From Pyrenochaeta sp. MPI-SDFR-AT-0127 (Eukaryota; Ascomycota; Dothideomycetes; Pleosporales; Cucurbitariaceae), in assembly GCA_020747015.1 (NCBI GenBank), contig JAGTJM010000013.1, positions 496,001-560,000 on the forward strand: DNA of 64,000 nucleotides, given 5' to 3'. A program made the position numbers and the translations under genes. The notes beneath the pieces were generated by a model. It saw only the letters and a program-made list of their open reading frames with translations, ran no database searches and was not told where the DNA came from. This document shows, one piece after another, positions 9,018 through 19,512 of the stretch; the first letter of the stretch is position 1, and every line of letters begins with the position of its first letter.

Positions 9018-9889
9018 CTATGAGAGCTGACCAGTGAGGCCTCCAAACCCCCACTTTCGTCTTCCTGAGCTCGACGATGCTTTTGACTTGCCTTTCTTCG
9101 CAGCTTCTAAAGAGTTCTCTTTCTCCCATTGCTCATCCGCCTTATATGCAGCGATAGCTTGTTCTAGATCGTAACTTGCTTGATCCAGATAAAGGAGAGC
9201 AACATCATATCTATACGGCACAGCCAAGTCAGCCATGCTTATTAGGTCATGCGTATTCCATGGGGTAGCGCTTACTCGGCGACTTTGCAACCCACCATGA
9301 ACTTTCGTAGCTTGGTCTTCTTGATCTCTTCCTCTTCGCCCTGTAATGGCCGAGGACTGAGGCTAACCCCGCCCTTGTAAAACTCTCCGGGAACAAGAAC
9401 CGTCCTACGCGCCGCTAGCAGGTGGTCCGCATACAAGTTGTTTGTTCGGCGCAGTGCATCGGCGGGTACACCGTATCGCAAAGACAACGATGCTATCGAG
9501 TCATTGTTCTGATCGACGAAATGCAGGACGTCAGGCGCATTGTTGGAATTACCTTTTTCTTTGTCGGCCAGTGGTTGTAGGGAGTTGTGTGCCGAGTATG
9601 GCGGCAGCTCGTCGTCCGTTTGCTGCTCTGTTGGTGGCGAGTAGGTAGGAGGTTCGCGCAACCCTTGTGCTGGTAATGGCGATGGGCCCGTCGCTATTTG
9701 GCAAAATGGGCAATAGCTTGCAAACCGAGGGTTGTCTGTCAAACACCTGGCGCATATAGCTCGGCCGCAGCATTCAAGACGGCGTTCAAACTGCGACGGC
9801 TTTTCAGTCTTCTCATCATAAGTGGGTGGGATCGAGGAAAGAAATGCTGCGCAGGTACAGCAAGCTTCAGACATGACTAGAACTGACAC
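9018..9889 (-). CDS. intracellular zinc-finger and LysM-domain protein with PPxY motifs
   Basis: Exon 1 (9889-9276) and exon 2 (9210-9018) join within a Glu codon over a 65-nt intron, giving 268 residues. Residues 10-63 carry a treble-clef/RING-like cysteine set (C10-x2-C13, C40-C41, C46-x2-C49, C60-x2-C63). PPTY motifs sit at 21-24 and 80-83, with LPPYS near 97. A LysM-like domain follows at about 122-168 (VDQNNDSIASLSLRYGVPAD). The exon-junction region has a UBA/CUE-like helix set (VAEYDVALLYLDQ, YDLEQAIAAYKADEQWE). There is no signal peptide, so this LysM is cytosolic, unlike the chitin-binding secreted LysM effectors. The PPxY motifs suggest a partner with WW domains such as an Rsp5-type ubiquitin ligase (inference). 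An alternative start is the Met at residue 6. Confidence 0.8.
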
Positions 9890-10313
9890 GCTAGACTGCT
9901 GATGAGACTAGGAAAACTAAACGATAAGACACTTGTATGAAGAAGATGAAGGCAAATGGCGAGATGCTACGTCATGACTAGGAGGTTAGCGATCGCGACA
10001 GCACGTGAGGGCGCGATGATGGAGATGTTGATTTTGTAAAGAACTTTCATCTGACGAAGCAGTGAACTGCTCTGAACGACTAAGCAGACGTCTCTATTGC
10101 CGTGATCTGAGGCCAGTTGAATGCGGGTGGGGTTCGTGTACCTGGTGCGTGCTCCGGTTGCAATGGCTAGGCACGGGGCAGAGAATCGTGGTTGCCAAGC
10201 CAAGTCTCGCTAGGCAAAGCCCACGGACCACCACATCAAATTTGAGCTCCGTCCAAAGCGAACTTTTCGTCCACCGCAAACGTTCTACCGCTCACCATCC
10301 ACATCTTCAAGAG
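9890..10313 (+). other. shared upstream region of the LysM gene and RPS22
   Basis: A 650-bp divergent interval separates the LysM gene start (9889) from the RPS22 ATG (10543). The part before the leader intron is C/T-rich toward 10260-10310, typical of strong fungal promoters. No discrete factor site could be named with confidence. Confidence 0.4.
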
Positions 10314-10492
10314 GTATGTTTGTCACGACCCCGAGTGCCCTTCAGAGAGCCAGGGGAAGCAATCGCAGCCCTCCGCAAGGATGAGCGCGACACTGCTTCT
10401 CCTCTGCGACAAGAGCTGAAGAACCCTCAAGCTGCGTCTGAGGGCACTCTCCACGCTCTGGCATCTGGAGGCTAACCAAAACTCTTGCGCAG
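10314..10492 (+). other. probable 5'-UTR intron of RPS22
   Basis: GTATGT donor at 10314, branch-point CTAAC at 10472-10476 and acceptor GCGCAG ending at 10492, followed by ~50 nt of leader to the ATG at 10543. All three signals are canonical. Leader introns are common in fungal ribosomal protein genes. Not confirmable without transcripts. Confidence 0.5.
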
Positions 10493-10542
10493 ATACCTCA
10501 GTCGCCCACCGCCATTGAGAATCTCCTTATACAACCGCCAAA

Positions 10543-11139
10543 ATGGTCAAGACCTCCGTCCTCAACGACTGCTTGAATGCTATCAACAACGCCGAGAAGG
10601 CTGGCAAGCGCCAGGTCCTGATCCGCCCGTCCTCCAAGGTCATTGTCAAGTTCTTGACCGTCATGCAGCGCCACGGTATGTCTATTCCCTTTTTTGTTTG
10701 TTTGCAAACTGCACACTTCCATTCGGGTTGATAACTAGGCAATGATCTCGCATTCCACACGATCTTTGCCCTTTAAGTGCCCGATATATCAAACTTTTAG
10801 CGGAGAACTTACACGTCTTCGGATCCCTTCCATGATGTCTGATGTTTAATTCAACGCAACATACTAATTCTTTTACCAGGTTACATTGGCGAGTTTGAGG
10901 AGGTTGACGACCACCGCAACGGCAAGATCGTTATCCAGCTCAACGGCCGCATCAACAAGACCGGTGTCATCTCTCCCCGCTACAACGTTCAGCTCCGCGA
11001 TATGGAGAAGTGGGTCGTTAAGCTACTGCCCTCGCGTCAGTTCGGTTACATCGTCCTGACCACCTCGGCTGGTATCATGGACCACGAGGAGGCCAGGAGG
11101 AAGCACGTTGCTGGCAAGATTCTGGGTTTCTTCTACTAG
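10543..11139 (+). CDS. RPS22: 40S ribosomal protein S22 (uS8, mammalian S15a)
   Basis: Exons 10543-10675 and 10880-11139, split inside a Gly codon, encode 130 residues, exactly the family length. The start MVKTSVLNDCLNAINNAEK, the central RINKTGVISPRYNV and the C-terminal GKILGFFY are highly conserved in eukaryotic uS8. The protein binds the central domain of 18S rRNA in the small-subunit body and acts in ribosome assembly and translation. The 204-nt coding intron has a GTATGT donor and an ACTAAT branch region before TACCAG. The gene converges on HSP104, with 479 bp between stop codons. Confidence 0.97.
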
Positions 11140-11618
11140 ATTGTGCGATTGATGTGGTGGGATGCAATATACCCGGTTCTTAGGCAGGCAGATATGTTTG
11201 GCTAGGGAGCTCATCATGGCAACGATAGAACGAAGAAACGACAAAAAGTTTTATGACAAGTCAAATCACTTGCGTCCCTTCCTTGCCCCTTTATGCTGTG
11301 ATGTTTTAAGTTCCCTTTTTTCCTTGCACGGTGGGATAGGTTTAAGCCACTTGAAAAAGCAATCGATCTCGAGTTCTGATGATTTTATTATTTTTATTCT
11401 CTATTTACAAAAGGCCAATTATGTCATTAACCAGCACGCCTATCGAGCGCCTGCTTTTCGCAATCGTTCATTATCCATAATTCGTAATAACAAGGAATGC
11501 ATCTAGACATAATGCTTCTGAATATCCTAACCCCAAAACTCCTTTGCTATGAAACAACTCTGCACGATGCTTCACTCCGCGGGCTTTATATTTTCCATCT
11601 TTTCTTTGACTTTACCAT

Positions 11619-14381
11619 CTAGTCATAAAGATCCATACCGCCCTCATCGTCGTCCAGTTCGGCCACAGCGTCAGACTCGTCATACATTTCCGAGTCGTCT
11701 TCGCTGTCAGTGTGGTTTGGCAGAACCTCAATGTGACCATCATCGAGGATCACTCTCGCAGCTTCACCGTCCTTGATGGCGCCACGCAGAATGAGCACAG
11801 CAAGACGGTTGAGGACCTCCTTCTCTATCAGACGGGCAAGCGGACGAGCGCCGTATGCGGGCGAATATCCAGCTGAACCAAGATAGTCGCGCACCTCGGG
11901 TGTCATCTCGATGCGCACATTCTTCCCGTTCGCGTTGAGTCTCTTCTGTATCTCACTTAATCGCACGTCGACAATCTTGCGGATCTCGCGCTTCGTGAGA
12001 CGGTTGAAGATGACGATCGAGGAGATACGATTCATGAACTCGGGCAGGAACCAATTTCTCAACGCACCCATAACCATTTCCCGCGTTGTAGGATCAATTT
12101 TACCATCTGGTGCGTTAGGACGTGAGAGATGTTCGGCACCAAGATTCGATGTCATGACAACGATGCAGTTCTTTGCGTCAACAACTCTGCCTTGTCCGTC
12201 GGTGATGCGGCCATCATCCATGAGCTGCAGAAGTACAGTGAGGACTTCTTTGGCAGCTTTCTCCACCTCATCGAAGAGTAGGATGGAAAAGGGCTTGCGG
12301 CGCAAGGCTTCTGTAAGTTGGCCTCCTGCGTCATGGCCGACATAACCAGGAGGAGCGCCGATCATTCTGCTGAGGGAGTGTCGCTCTTGATATTCGGACA
12401 TGTCGAAGCGGATCATCGCTTTCGGGTCATCGAAGAGGAACTCTGCTAAGGCTTTGGTGAGCAGGGTTTTGCCAGTACCTGAGGGACCACAGAAGAGGAA
12501 GCTCGGCGGTTGATTTGGATTGGCAAGGCCAGAGCGTTGTAGGCGGATAGCATTAGAGACGGAGACGACGGCTTCCCTCTGGCCAACGACAACTTGACTA
12601 AGATGACGCTCCATGTTAAGAAGCTTGTCCTTCTCAGTTGTCTTGAGACGTGTGACCGGGATACCAGTCCATCGAGCAACAATCTCATTGATCTGATCTG
12701 GGCCAACAGAGTCGCTCATGAGAGCTTCACCACCCCCGCTTGCTTGATGTGCCCACATTTCTGCATCTGCTCGGGCTTTGTCCTTCTCGAGCTCATTTAT
12801 ACGCTGCTCGACATCCGGAATAGCGTAGTACTTGAGGTCTGAAGCGGTCTGGATGTCGCGGAGACGTTCGGCTTCAGCAAGCTTGGTCTTAAGGCCTTCG
12901 AGTTTGAGCTTCTGCTCTTGAATATCCTTGCTGCGTCCCTTTTCGCGCTCGTACATCTCACGAAGCGGCTTAAGTTCTTCTTCAATATTGGCTGCTTCCG
13001 CACGTGCCTCTTTGAGACGCATCTGTGACGCTTCATCCTTCTCACGGGCAAGAGCATGAATCTCGATTTGTAGTTGTCGGTGCCGTCGTTCGAGGTTATC
13101 CAGAGCTTCTGGTTGCGATTCTCGGGTGACGCGGACTGCTGCTGCCGCCTCATCGATTAGATCGACAGCAGAATCAGGCAGACGTCGTTGCGTCAGATAA
13201 CGGGCGGCGAGAGTGGCGGCGGAGACAATGGCACCATCCATGATGGTAACACCATGATGCGTCTCGTAACGCTCCTTCAGACCTCGAAGAATGGAAATAG
13301 TCTCAGGAATGGATGGCTCCTTGACCAAAACCTGCTGGAAACGACGTTCAAAAGCAGCGTCCTTCTCGATGTATTTCCTGTACTCGCCGAGAGTAGTTGC
13401 GCCGATACAATGCAATTGTCCACGTGCTAGCATAGGCTTCAGGAGGTTGGCAGCATCCATACCACCCTCTCCAGAAGAGCCAGCCCCCATGAGCAGGTGG
13501 ATTTCGTCTACAAACAATACTATCATCTCCTTAGACTCCTCGATTTCTTTCAAGACACCCTTCATACGGTCTTCGAACTCTCCACGGTACTTGCTACCCG
13601 CAACCAGGGCACCAACGTCCAAGGAAAGCAGCTTGCAGGCCGCGAGGTTGGCTGGAACATCTGCGTCAACAATACGGCGGGCAAGACCTTCAACGACTGT
13701 GGTTTTGCCAACACCGGGCTCGCCAATGAGCACGGGGTTGTTCTTGGTACGTCGGGTCAAAATGCGGATGACTCTTCGTGTCTCTTCTTCTCGGCCAATG
13801 ACCGGGTCGATTTTGCCTTCCCGTGCCATTGCCGTCATGTCGATCGTGAATTTCTTCAAATTCTCATTCTCCTCCTCAGCATCGGCTGTCTTTGAATCCA
13901 CGCGCTTTGTGCCCCGCAGTGCTTGGATAGCATTGTCGATCTGCTTTACGTTTGGGACGTTCGATTCGGCAAGGGCGCGTTGTATCGAGGCGTCTTGACA
14001 GAGAGATTGTATGAGGTGATCGACAGCGATGAAGGTATCTTTCTGTGTCTTGCTGAGGTCCTCGGCAGCACGCAAGACCTTAGCCATGGCAGGCGAGGGA
14101 GACGTGCGTTCCGGTGGTGGGTCCTGGCTTGGTAGTCGCACCAGAGCCTTCTTGAGATTGCGCTCGAAGAGCTGAGCATCGCCATTTGCGCGTTCGAGGA
14201 CCTGCTTGAATAGCGGTGGCGGTGGTACATCAACTTGGTTTGCTTGATCTTTTGGTGGATCTATTAACGAAACAGCGAGATGAATCGGTGTGAGTTGGGA
14301 GTGAGCGTAGCCCTTGGCTAGCTCGAAGCTGTCGGCAAGAGCCTTTGCTGCTCGGTCGGTATAGGCATCGAAGGAAGTCAT
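11619..14381 (-). CDS. HSP104: HSP104/ClpB-family disaggregase
   Basis: One uninterrupted 920-residue frame, close to the 908 residues of yeast Hsp104. In order: Clp N-domain (1-150); first AAA+ module with Walker A GEPGVGKTT at 220-228 and Walker B VLFVDEIHLL; a long coiled-coil middle domain (RRHRQLQIEIHALAREKDE onward); second AAA+ module with Walker A GPSGTGKTLL and Walker B ILLFDEVEKA; and an acidic C-terminal tail ending EGGMDLYD. The hexamer threads aggregated proteins with Hsp70/Hsp40 help, gives thermotolerance and propagates yeast prions. The absence of a mitochondrial presequence and the acidic tail fit cytosolic/nuclear Hsp104 rather than mitochondrial Hsp78. A heat-shock element and TATA box lie upstream. 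No introns, as expected for a heat-shock gene. Confidence 0.97.
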   Translation of the reverse strand: MTSFDAYTDRAAKALADSFELAKGYAHSQLTPIHLAVSLIDPPKDQANQVDVPPPPLFKQVLERANGDAQLFERNLKKALVRLPSQDPPPERTSPSPAMAKVLRAAEDLSKTQKDTFIAVDHLIQSLCQDASIQRALAESNVPNVKQIDNAIQALRGTKRVDSKTADAEEENENLKKFTIDMTAMAREGKIDPVIGREEETRRVIRILTRRTKNNPVLIGEPGVGKTTVVEGLARRIVDADVPANLAACKLLSLDVGALVAGSKYRGEFEDRMKGVLKEIEESKEMIVLFVDEIHLLMGAGSSGEGGMDAANLLKPMLARGQLHCIGATTLGEYRKYIEKDAAFERRFQQVLVKEPSIPETISILRGLKERYETHHGVTIMDGAIVSAATLAARYLTQRRLPDSAVDLIDEAAAAVRVTRESQPEALDNLERRHRQLQIEIHALAREKDEASQMRLKEARAEAANIEEELKPLREMYEREKGRSKDIQEQKLKLEGLKTKLAEAERLRDIQTASDLKYYAIPDVEQRINELEKDKARADAEMWAHQASGGGEALMSDSVGPDQINEIVARWTGIPVTRLKTTEKDKLLNMERHLSQVVVGQREAVVSVSNAIRLQRSGLANPNQPPSFLFCGPSGTGKTLLTKALAEFLFDDPKAMIRFDMSEYQERHSLSRMIGAPPGYVGHDAGGQLTEALRRKPFSILLFDEVEKAAKEVLTVLLQLMDDGRITDGQGRVVDAKNCIVVMTSNLGAEHLSRPNAPDGKIDPTTREMVMGALRNWFLPEFMNRISSIVIFNRLTKREIRKIVDVRLSEIQKRLNANGKNVRIEMTPEVRDYLGSAGYSPAYGARPLARLIEKEVLNRLAVLILRGAIKDGEAARVILDDGHIEVLPNHTDSEDDSEMYDESDAVAELDDDEGGMDLYD

Positions 14382-14522
14382 GGTGATTCCTGACTATAAC
14401 CTTGTGTATGGCGTGAAGCCGAAATAATTGTAGTGCGTAGGAAACCTATCAAAGGTTGTGCGTGTGTACGGTTATGTACTGGGTATCTTGGAGAACATGA
14501 ACAACTTCGTACAGGAGGCTTG

Positions 14523-14647
14523 AGGGGTTATATATGCCCAAGAAAGGAGCCGGTGAAAAATCAGGAAGTAGCCAGTTAGATCGTGTGATTTCTCGTCATG
14601 TCTCGAAGCCGGTGGTGTTGTCTGCCTGCCCCAGCGAAGCTTCGAGA
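14523..14647 (-). promoter_or_regulatory. HSP104 promoter: TATA box, STRE-like motif and heat-shock element
   Basis: Upstream of the minus-strand HSP104 start (14381): TATATAA-type box at 14528-14535, an AGGGG (stress-response element core) at 14523-14527 on the plus strand, and GAAgcTTCgaGA at 14636-14647, an alternating nGAAn heat-shock element of about two and a half units. Their combination about 140-270 bp upstream of a heat-shock gene supports function. Confidence 0.55.
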
Positions 14648-15643
14648 CGCTGCTGCAGGTTTCCGGTCAGTCCCCGCCAATTACGTCACTGCCCTCCCTC
14701 CCATTTTGGCCTAGTGGCCGAGCTGTCAACCTCACCCCACTTTGGTCGACAACATCTCTGCCCAACATGGAGCCACAAGACTGAGGCCTCATGGCGTAGT
14801 CCAATAGTCAATAGTAAATAATCTGAGGTGTCTATTCAAGGATCATAAGTGAGGCGCTTTCGCAGAGCTTGCGGCCTGACTGCTTTCGATCCACCACGCA
14901 TCGGCCATTTGATTCGTCCGTCACACTTACACATGATAGTCTAACATACTCGTAATGTCGACTACCTTCTTTGCGACGCGTGCCAACACTTCTTCAGCAA
15001 GGGCAAAATCGATAGCTTGATATAGAATTGAATCTACGAAATCTTTTCAGTAACCACTCACGTTGCCCAGCCCAATTTGCATGCATATTCGGATCGCGTT
15101 GCATTGCTAATATGGTGGCCTTCGAAAGTGGAGTCCGTACAACTCATCTATCGAGACGCTCACTTTTTGAGGACCTGGTTTCAGTGACTCACAACCTCGC
15201 AGTAGCACGCAAGTCTCTTGGACCAGCGAATTGCACTTTCTTTCTTTTCGCTGGGGAAGCATCATGTTCAAAGTCTTGCTCAAACCTCAATCTTGTAGAA
15301 ATGTGCGCTACATCTAACCAAAGATGTTCATACTTTATGTTATTGCATTGTTAGAACGAAGACCGAGCATCATCTTGCAGCATTGGGTTATACTTGCTCC
15401 CAGTCCAGTGTCTGCCATGAAGAACACACTCTATGCTGTGTATACTAGGCGGATCTTTCCTGCCCACGGATGAACAGCTCTCGAAGACATGATATTGCGT
15501 GGTATGTATATATATACGTCTAAAGCCCGCGAGAACTATAGGCAGTGCTGTCTCGCATTCATAGAATATCCCCAGAACTCCGACGCTATGCATGTAGATG
15601 CGCAAATCTTTTCTCCATTTCCCTTACCGCTCCATCCATATAC
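14648..15643. other. intergenic 1 kb
   Basis: Distal HSP104 upstream region and the 3' flank of the RDH54-like gene. Only short unconvincing frames. Confidence 0.5.
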
Positions 15644-18307
15644 CTAGGATGTCGACTTCGTCAACAAGAAATCGACATTACTCTCTGGCTGCCTCAACAC
15701 ACCGAGAAAGACGGCATCATCAATGGCGACTGCCAAGTCATCCACCTTCTCCTCATCCTCCACGTCCTCTTCCCTATCTGCCTGTCGCAAAACCTTCGTA
15801 TCAATATGTCGATACTCCATCAGCATTCGCAGCTTCGGTTGCTTGGCTGCACGGCCCGACCTGAGTCTGGCCTCTTGCTCCTCCATATCGACCTGGCTCG
15901 CTCTTTTTAATCCTGGATATCTATGCGCTTCTTTACTCTCATCGTCTGCAGAATCGACTTCCTCAGCCTCGAGAATGACCTCCGGTGAGCCTTGGCAGTC
16001 GCACGTACATCCAAGTAGGTCATGTGTCTGACAGCCTTCGCGCTCGTCAAGCCGGAATAGATCTCTCAATTCCTCCTTTGAAAAAGAGGACGCAGAAGCT
16101 TTGTTGTCAACCACGGCATTCGCAAGCCCCAATTTCATCACCTGTCTCTGGAAAATCTTCTCATCAAGGCCACCTTTCACAAGGAACCGGTAGACTTTAC
16201 ATGGCAGTTTTTGGCCATCACGATGGATCCGCGCCATCGCCTGAAGGTCAGTAGCAGGATTCCAATCAATGTCGAAGAGAACGATGCGGGACGCGCCGAT
16301 GAGGTTCAGACCTACGCCGCCGGACTTTGCAGATAAAAGGAAGGCGAACGACGTCGCTTTGGGGGTTTTGTTGAATTTCTCGACGAGGGCTTGTCGTTTG
16401 GAGGCTGGTGTGCTTCCATCAAGGCGGAGGTAGGTGTATGAAAGAGAGACGAGTAGTCGTTCTATCATGTCGAGGGTCATGGTATAGTTTGAGACTATGA
16501 CAATCTTCTCCTCCGTGGTTGTGTGGATGTGGTGGACTAGGCTATCCAGAAGTCGCAGCTTTGTGCTTGATGCATTGGAATTAAGGATTTTGGGCGGGAT
16601 AAGCGAAAGAACTGTTTGTAGCATTTCTGATGGAGTGTCATCGTTATCTGCGGACGACTTGAGCAACGCAGGGCTGTTACAGATTTTCTTCAGCACGTTA
16701 ATGAGTTGTAGTGCCATGTCAGTGTTTCCCAAAGCAACGGCGAAGATAGGCGAAGATATGACGGCGCGATATGCCTCAGCCTGAGCCCTCGTCGGCTTGC
16801 AGAAGACGATATGCTCCGTCTTTGATGGGAGGTACTTTGAAAGCACGTCTGCCGTCCGTCGAATGATGAATTGGCTGGTTAGAGACACAAGTTCCTTCCA
16901 CCGTGCTTCTCCTTTCTCTAATTCTGATTCGCTTGCATCTGGCTGACGACTGCGCATGATTGGGGTCTCGAAGGTGCGCTTGAATGCCGAGCGTTGCCCA
17001 AGGAGGCCTGGATTGACAAAGTCAATGGCTGTGAAAAATTCGCCTAAGTCGTTTTGCAGAGGCGTGCCAGACAATATAATACGCCGCTCAGTATTGAGAG
17101 ATTGAATAGCAAGCATAGCTTTGTTGTTCGCGGTCTTCAATCTGTGACCCTCATCCGCAATGACGATGTCGATGCCACTACCCTTCTTCAATTCCTCTTG
17201 CACGACGCGAAGCATTTCGTACCCAATGATCATAATGTTATAAGCTTTGCCCATCGTAAAGCTGCTAATCTTCTTGTCCTTGCCATTGGCAACGAAGACA
17301 CCTATCCTTTCGTTTCCGAGCCATTTGCGGAACTCGCGTTTCCAATTGTCGACCAGACCAGCAGGACAGACAATCAGCGCTTTGGTGATAACCGGTGGGC
17401 TTTCGTGTACAGGATTTTGCTTCATCAAAGTCCAAAGTAGCGCTATGGTCTGGAGTGTCTTACCCAGGCCCATCTCATCCGCCATTATTGCGCCCTCACC
17501 CTCACATCGCATGCCCATGACGCACTCGTACAGAAACTGCACGCCCTCGCGTTGATGATCTCGGAGATGCTTGCTCAGGACAGGATCCACAACTACATCT
17601 ACAATCTGCTTCCCTTTAGCGCAAGATTTAGGTCGCTGCATGACGAGTGCATTTGGTGCATTTGGGTCATGTCGTGGTTGTGGAATCGAAGAATTCCTTT
17701 GTGTGAGCACAGTGTTCTCCAGCAAAGGCGTCTTGAAATGCTGTTTGCGTTGCGTGGATGGTTTTTGGTCTAACCCATCTGCAGTTCCCGGTGAGTCCGT
17801 CCTCTTCACTTTGGATTTGCTCGTAAAAAGAGGCTTTTGTTGCACCTCAATCCGCTTCGACTGCTCCACAGGCCTAGTGGCAGCCGTGCCCAAGAACATG
17901 CGGCCAGCCAGATAATCTGCCTTCTCAATGGCCCCTTCGATTTCGAGCTCCTTGCCACCTATAGACAGTGCCGAACCAGGAAGCAGCGGTCGATTGCACG
18001 CCCCCTTGCCTAGCTCTTTCCCAGTATCGCTGTCCGTAAGTGTTGCATAGCCACTAACAACGGCAAGCACACCGTCGCCATCCCAATTCTTGTGTTTCTT
18101 GGTGGTGTACTTTCGCCACAGTACAGTATAGTAGTTTCCCTCGAGACCGGGCGGCGCAAAAGACGGCGGCGGAGGATTATGCAGTGTGTTAAGTGGTTGG
18201 CGTGCATTGGGTGGGAGTGCATTGGACGAAATCCGTCGCTTTTTGTTCGCTGGCTCACCGTTCCCCGAGCTTGACCGAGCAATGGTGAGAGGCCGAAAAG
18301 GCTTCAT
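15644..18307 (-). CDS. rdh54: RDH54/RAD54B-type Swi2/Snf2 DNA translocase
   Basis: A single 887-residue exon. The N-terminal module (YYTVLWRKYTTKKHKNWDGD, then GYATLTDSDTGKELGKG) matches the conserved head of RAD54B and yeast Rdh54/Tid1 (V-x-W/Y-x-K...KKHK-x-W-x-GD) and separates it from RAD54 itself. The Snf2 core follows: motif I DEMGLGKT at 277-284, motif II DEGH, motif III LSGTPLQND, and the helicase C lobe with SAKSGGVGLNLIGAS and RIHRDGQ. It ends in an acidic, Lys-rich tail. Family members use ATP to translocate on duplex DNA, help Rad51/Dmc1 strand exchange and strip recombinases from DNA, acting in the nucleus in mitotic and meiotic recombination. MluI-box motifs lie within 110 bp of the start. 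Confidence 0.93.
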   Translation of the reverse strand: MKPFRPLTIARSSSGNGEPANKKRRISSNALPPNARQPLNTLHNPPPPSFAPPGLEGNYYTVLWRKYTTKKHKNWDGDGVLAVVSGYATLTDSDTGKELGKGACNRPLLPGSALSIGGKELEIEGAIEKADYLAGRMFLGTAATRPVEQSKRIEVQQKPLFTSKSKVKRTDSPGTADGLDQKPSTQRKQHFKTPLLENTVLTQRNSSIPQPRHDPNAPNALVMQRPKSCAKGKQIVDVVVDPVLSKHLRDHQREGVQFLYECVMGMRCEGEGAIMADEMGLGKTLQTIALLWTLMKQNPVHESPPVITKALIVCPAGLVDNWKREFRKWLGNERIGVFVANGKDKKISSFTMGKAYNIMIIGYEMLRVVQEELKKGSGIDIVIADEGHRLKTANNKAMLAIQSLNTERRIILSGTPLQNDLGEFFTAIDFVNPGLLGQRSAFKRTFETPIMRSRQPDASESELEKGEARWKELVSLTSQFIIRRTADVLSKYLPSKTEHIVFCKPTRAQAEAYRAVISSPIFAVALGNTDMALQLINVLKKICNSPALLKSSADNDDTPSEMLQTVLSLIPPKILNSNASSTKLRLLDSLVHHIHTTTEEKIVIVSNYTMTLDMIERLLVSLSYTYLRLDGSTPASKRQALVEKFNKTPKATSFAFLLSAKSGGVGLNLIGASRIVLFDIDWNPATDLQAMARIHRDGQKLPCKVYRFLVKGGLDEKIFQRQVMKLGLANAVVDNKASASSFSKEELRDLFRLDEREGCQTHDLLGCTCDCQGSPEVILEAEEVDSADDESKEAHRYPGLKRASQVDMEEQEARLRSGRAAKQPKLRMLMEYRHIDTKVLRQADREEDVEDEEKVDDLAVAIDDAVFLGVLRQPESNVDFLLTKSTS

Positions 18308-18400
18308 GATGGCGACGATTCAGGCCAGTCGGTATCTCAACAAAGCGGGCGCGGCTGTGGGGCTGGCATGGGCGCTGATACTGGAGGAGTGGAAAGCACG

Positions 18401-18414
18401 ACGCGTGAGCGCGT
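18401..18414. promoter_or_regulatory. MluI cell-cycle box upstream of RDH54
   Basis: ACGCGT at 18401-18406 followed by GCGCGT at 18409-18414, 94-107 bp upstream of the RDH54 start on the minus strand. The placement and a DNA-repair target fit MBF-type G1/S control seen for recombination genes in other fungi. Confidence 0.45.
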
Positions 18415-18765
18415 AACAGAAAACACGCTAGTGCGCTATCATGTGATGTTGAGCACTTACAAGGGGCAACCACCATCTGAGCCGGATGATGACATGGTGT
18501 ATGTATTTCTAGTCATGAATACATGAATAAAGAATATGATAAGCATGTACCTAAATCACAATTCTACTCTAATCATGTATTCTACCTCATCCAATTACAT
18601 GGATCGCTTATCTAGTTTTTAAACTCCATATGGAACCTCGTGGTAATCGAACACAGTGTTTCCAGGGTGGTTGTCTCTGAGTTTCACAAGATCGACAAAC
18701 AGTCTTCATTCGTTGCGAAAGTTGACTTTTGGGTCCGCATTTCAAACTTTGGCATATCAGTTATG

Positions 18766-19189
18766 TTAAAAGTACAGGAAGTACTTCTCGATGGCACGAG
18801 GTTCCCCCTCGAGACGGAGAAGGTTGACAATGGCGGCGCCGCAACCACTCTTGTTGAGTATACTATCAGCGATCGCTGATGGAGTTTCTAGCTTCGAGGC
18901 ATCGATTCCAATCGCATCGGCAAGCTGCTGATGGCATAGACAATGGCAACCCACTTTCCGGCTTGACATATATGCAGGATAGACTAAGGAGATTTGAATC
19001 ATAGGCATTTGGCATGGAAGATAATAAGGTTCTGGCGACTGGTGACTGCTTTCTGGAGAATGTTGTAAGATGCCAAGAACTGGGTTGCTTCACAGACGCA
19101 CAGAGCTCATTCATGCGACTTAAAGCGCGAGGGCGAATTTGTGTAGTGTACCATAAGCCTCGTAGCCAACTCAATCTTGTGCAAACCAA
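18766..19189 (-). pseudogene. possible two-exon gene or gene relic, unknown product
   Basis: Two coding-like frames on the minus strand, 19189-18968 and 18924-18766, can be joined in phase 0 over a 43-nt gap with GT...AG ends. They would give 126 residues including SSWHLTTFSRKQSPVARTLL and LADAIGIDASKLETPSAIAD, ending in AIEKYFLYF. The donor (GTCAAG) is weak and no branch point is visible, so this may be a decayed C-terminus rather than a live gene. Family not recognised. The rest of 18308-19512 shows only the RDH54 promoter. Confidence 0.25.
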
Positions 19190-19512
19190 CTATTCTTGAC
19201 CTTTGGAACAGTAGTATCCATTTATGAGTGTTAGGATGGTCTGCTGTAGTTTGGTCAGGCTATGGAAACTGAGCTGTATCATTATCAGCTGCATCAACTA
19301 GATTTTAGGACTACTACACTGGAAGTCGTGTTATTAGTCCCATGTCAAAATGATCTTTTGTTGGCCTAACACTCATCGATGAATTCAAAAATCCTGTATT
19401 GGTGGATATCAGATACTGTGAAGCCCATCCTGGGTTGGCCAAAACACCGCAAACGCCTCGCCGAAGGCAATTCTTCCCAAGAGATGCCGTATCATCTGTG
19501 ATAGAAAATCGC

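Noticed and set aside
10676..10879. C/D-box snoRNA in the RPS22 coding intron
   Set aside because: Weak C-like (AATGATC) and D-like (CTGA) boxes occur, but there is no terminal stem or proper C box, so no support.
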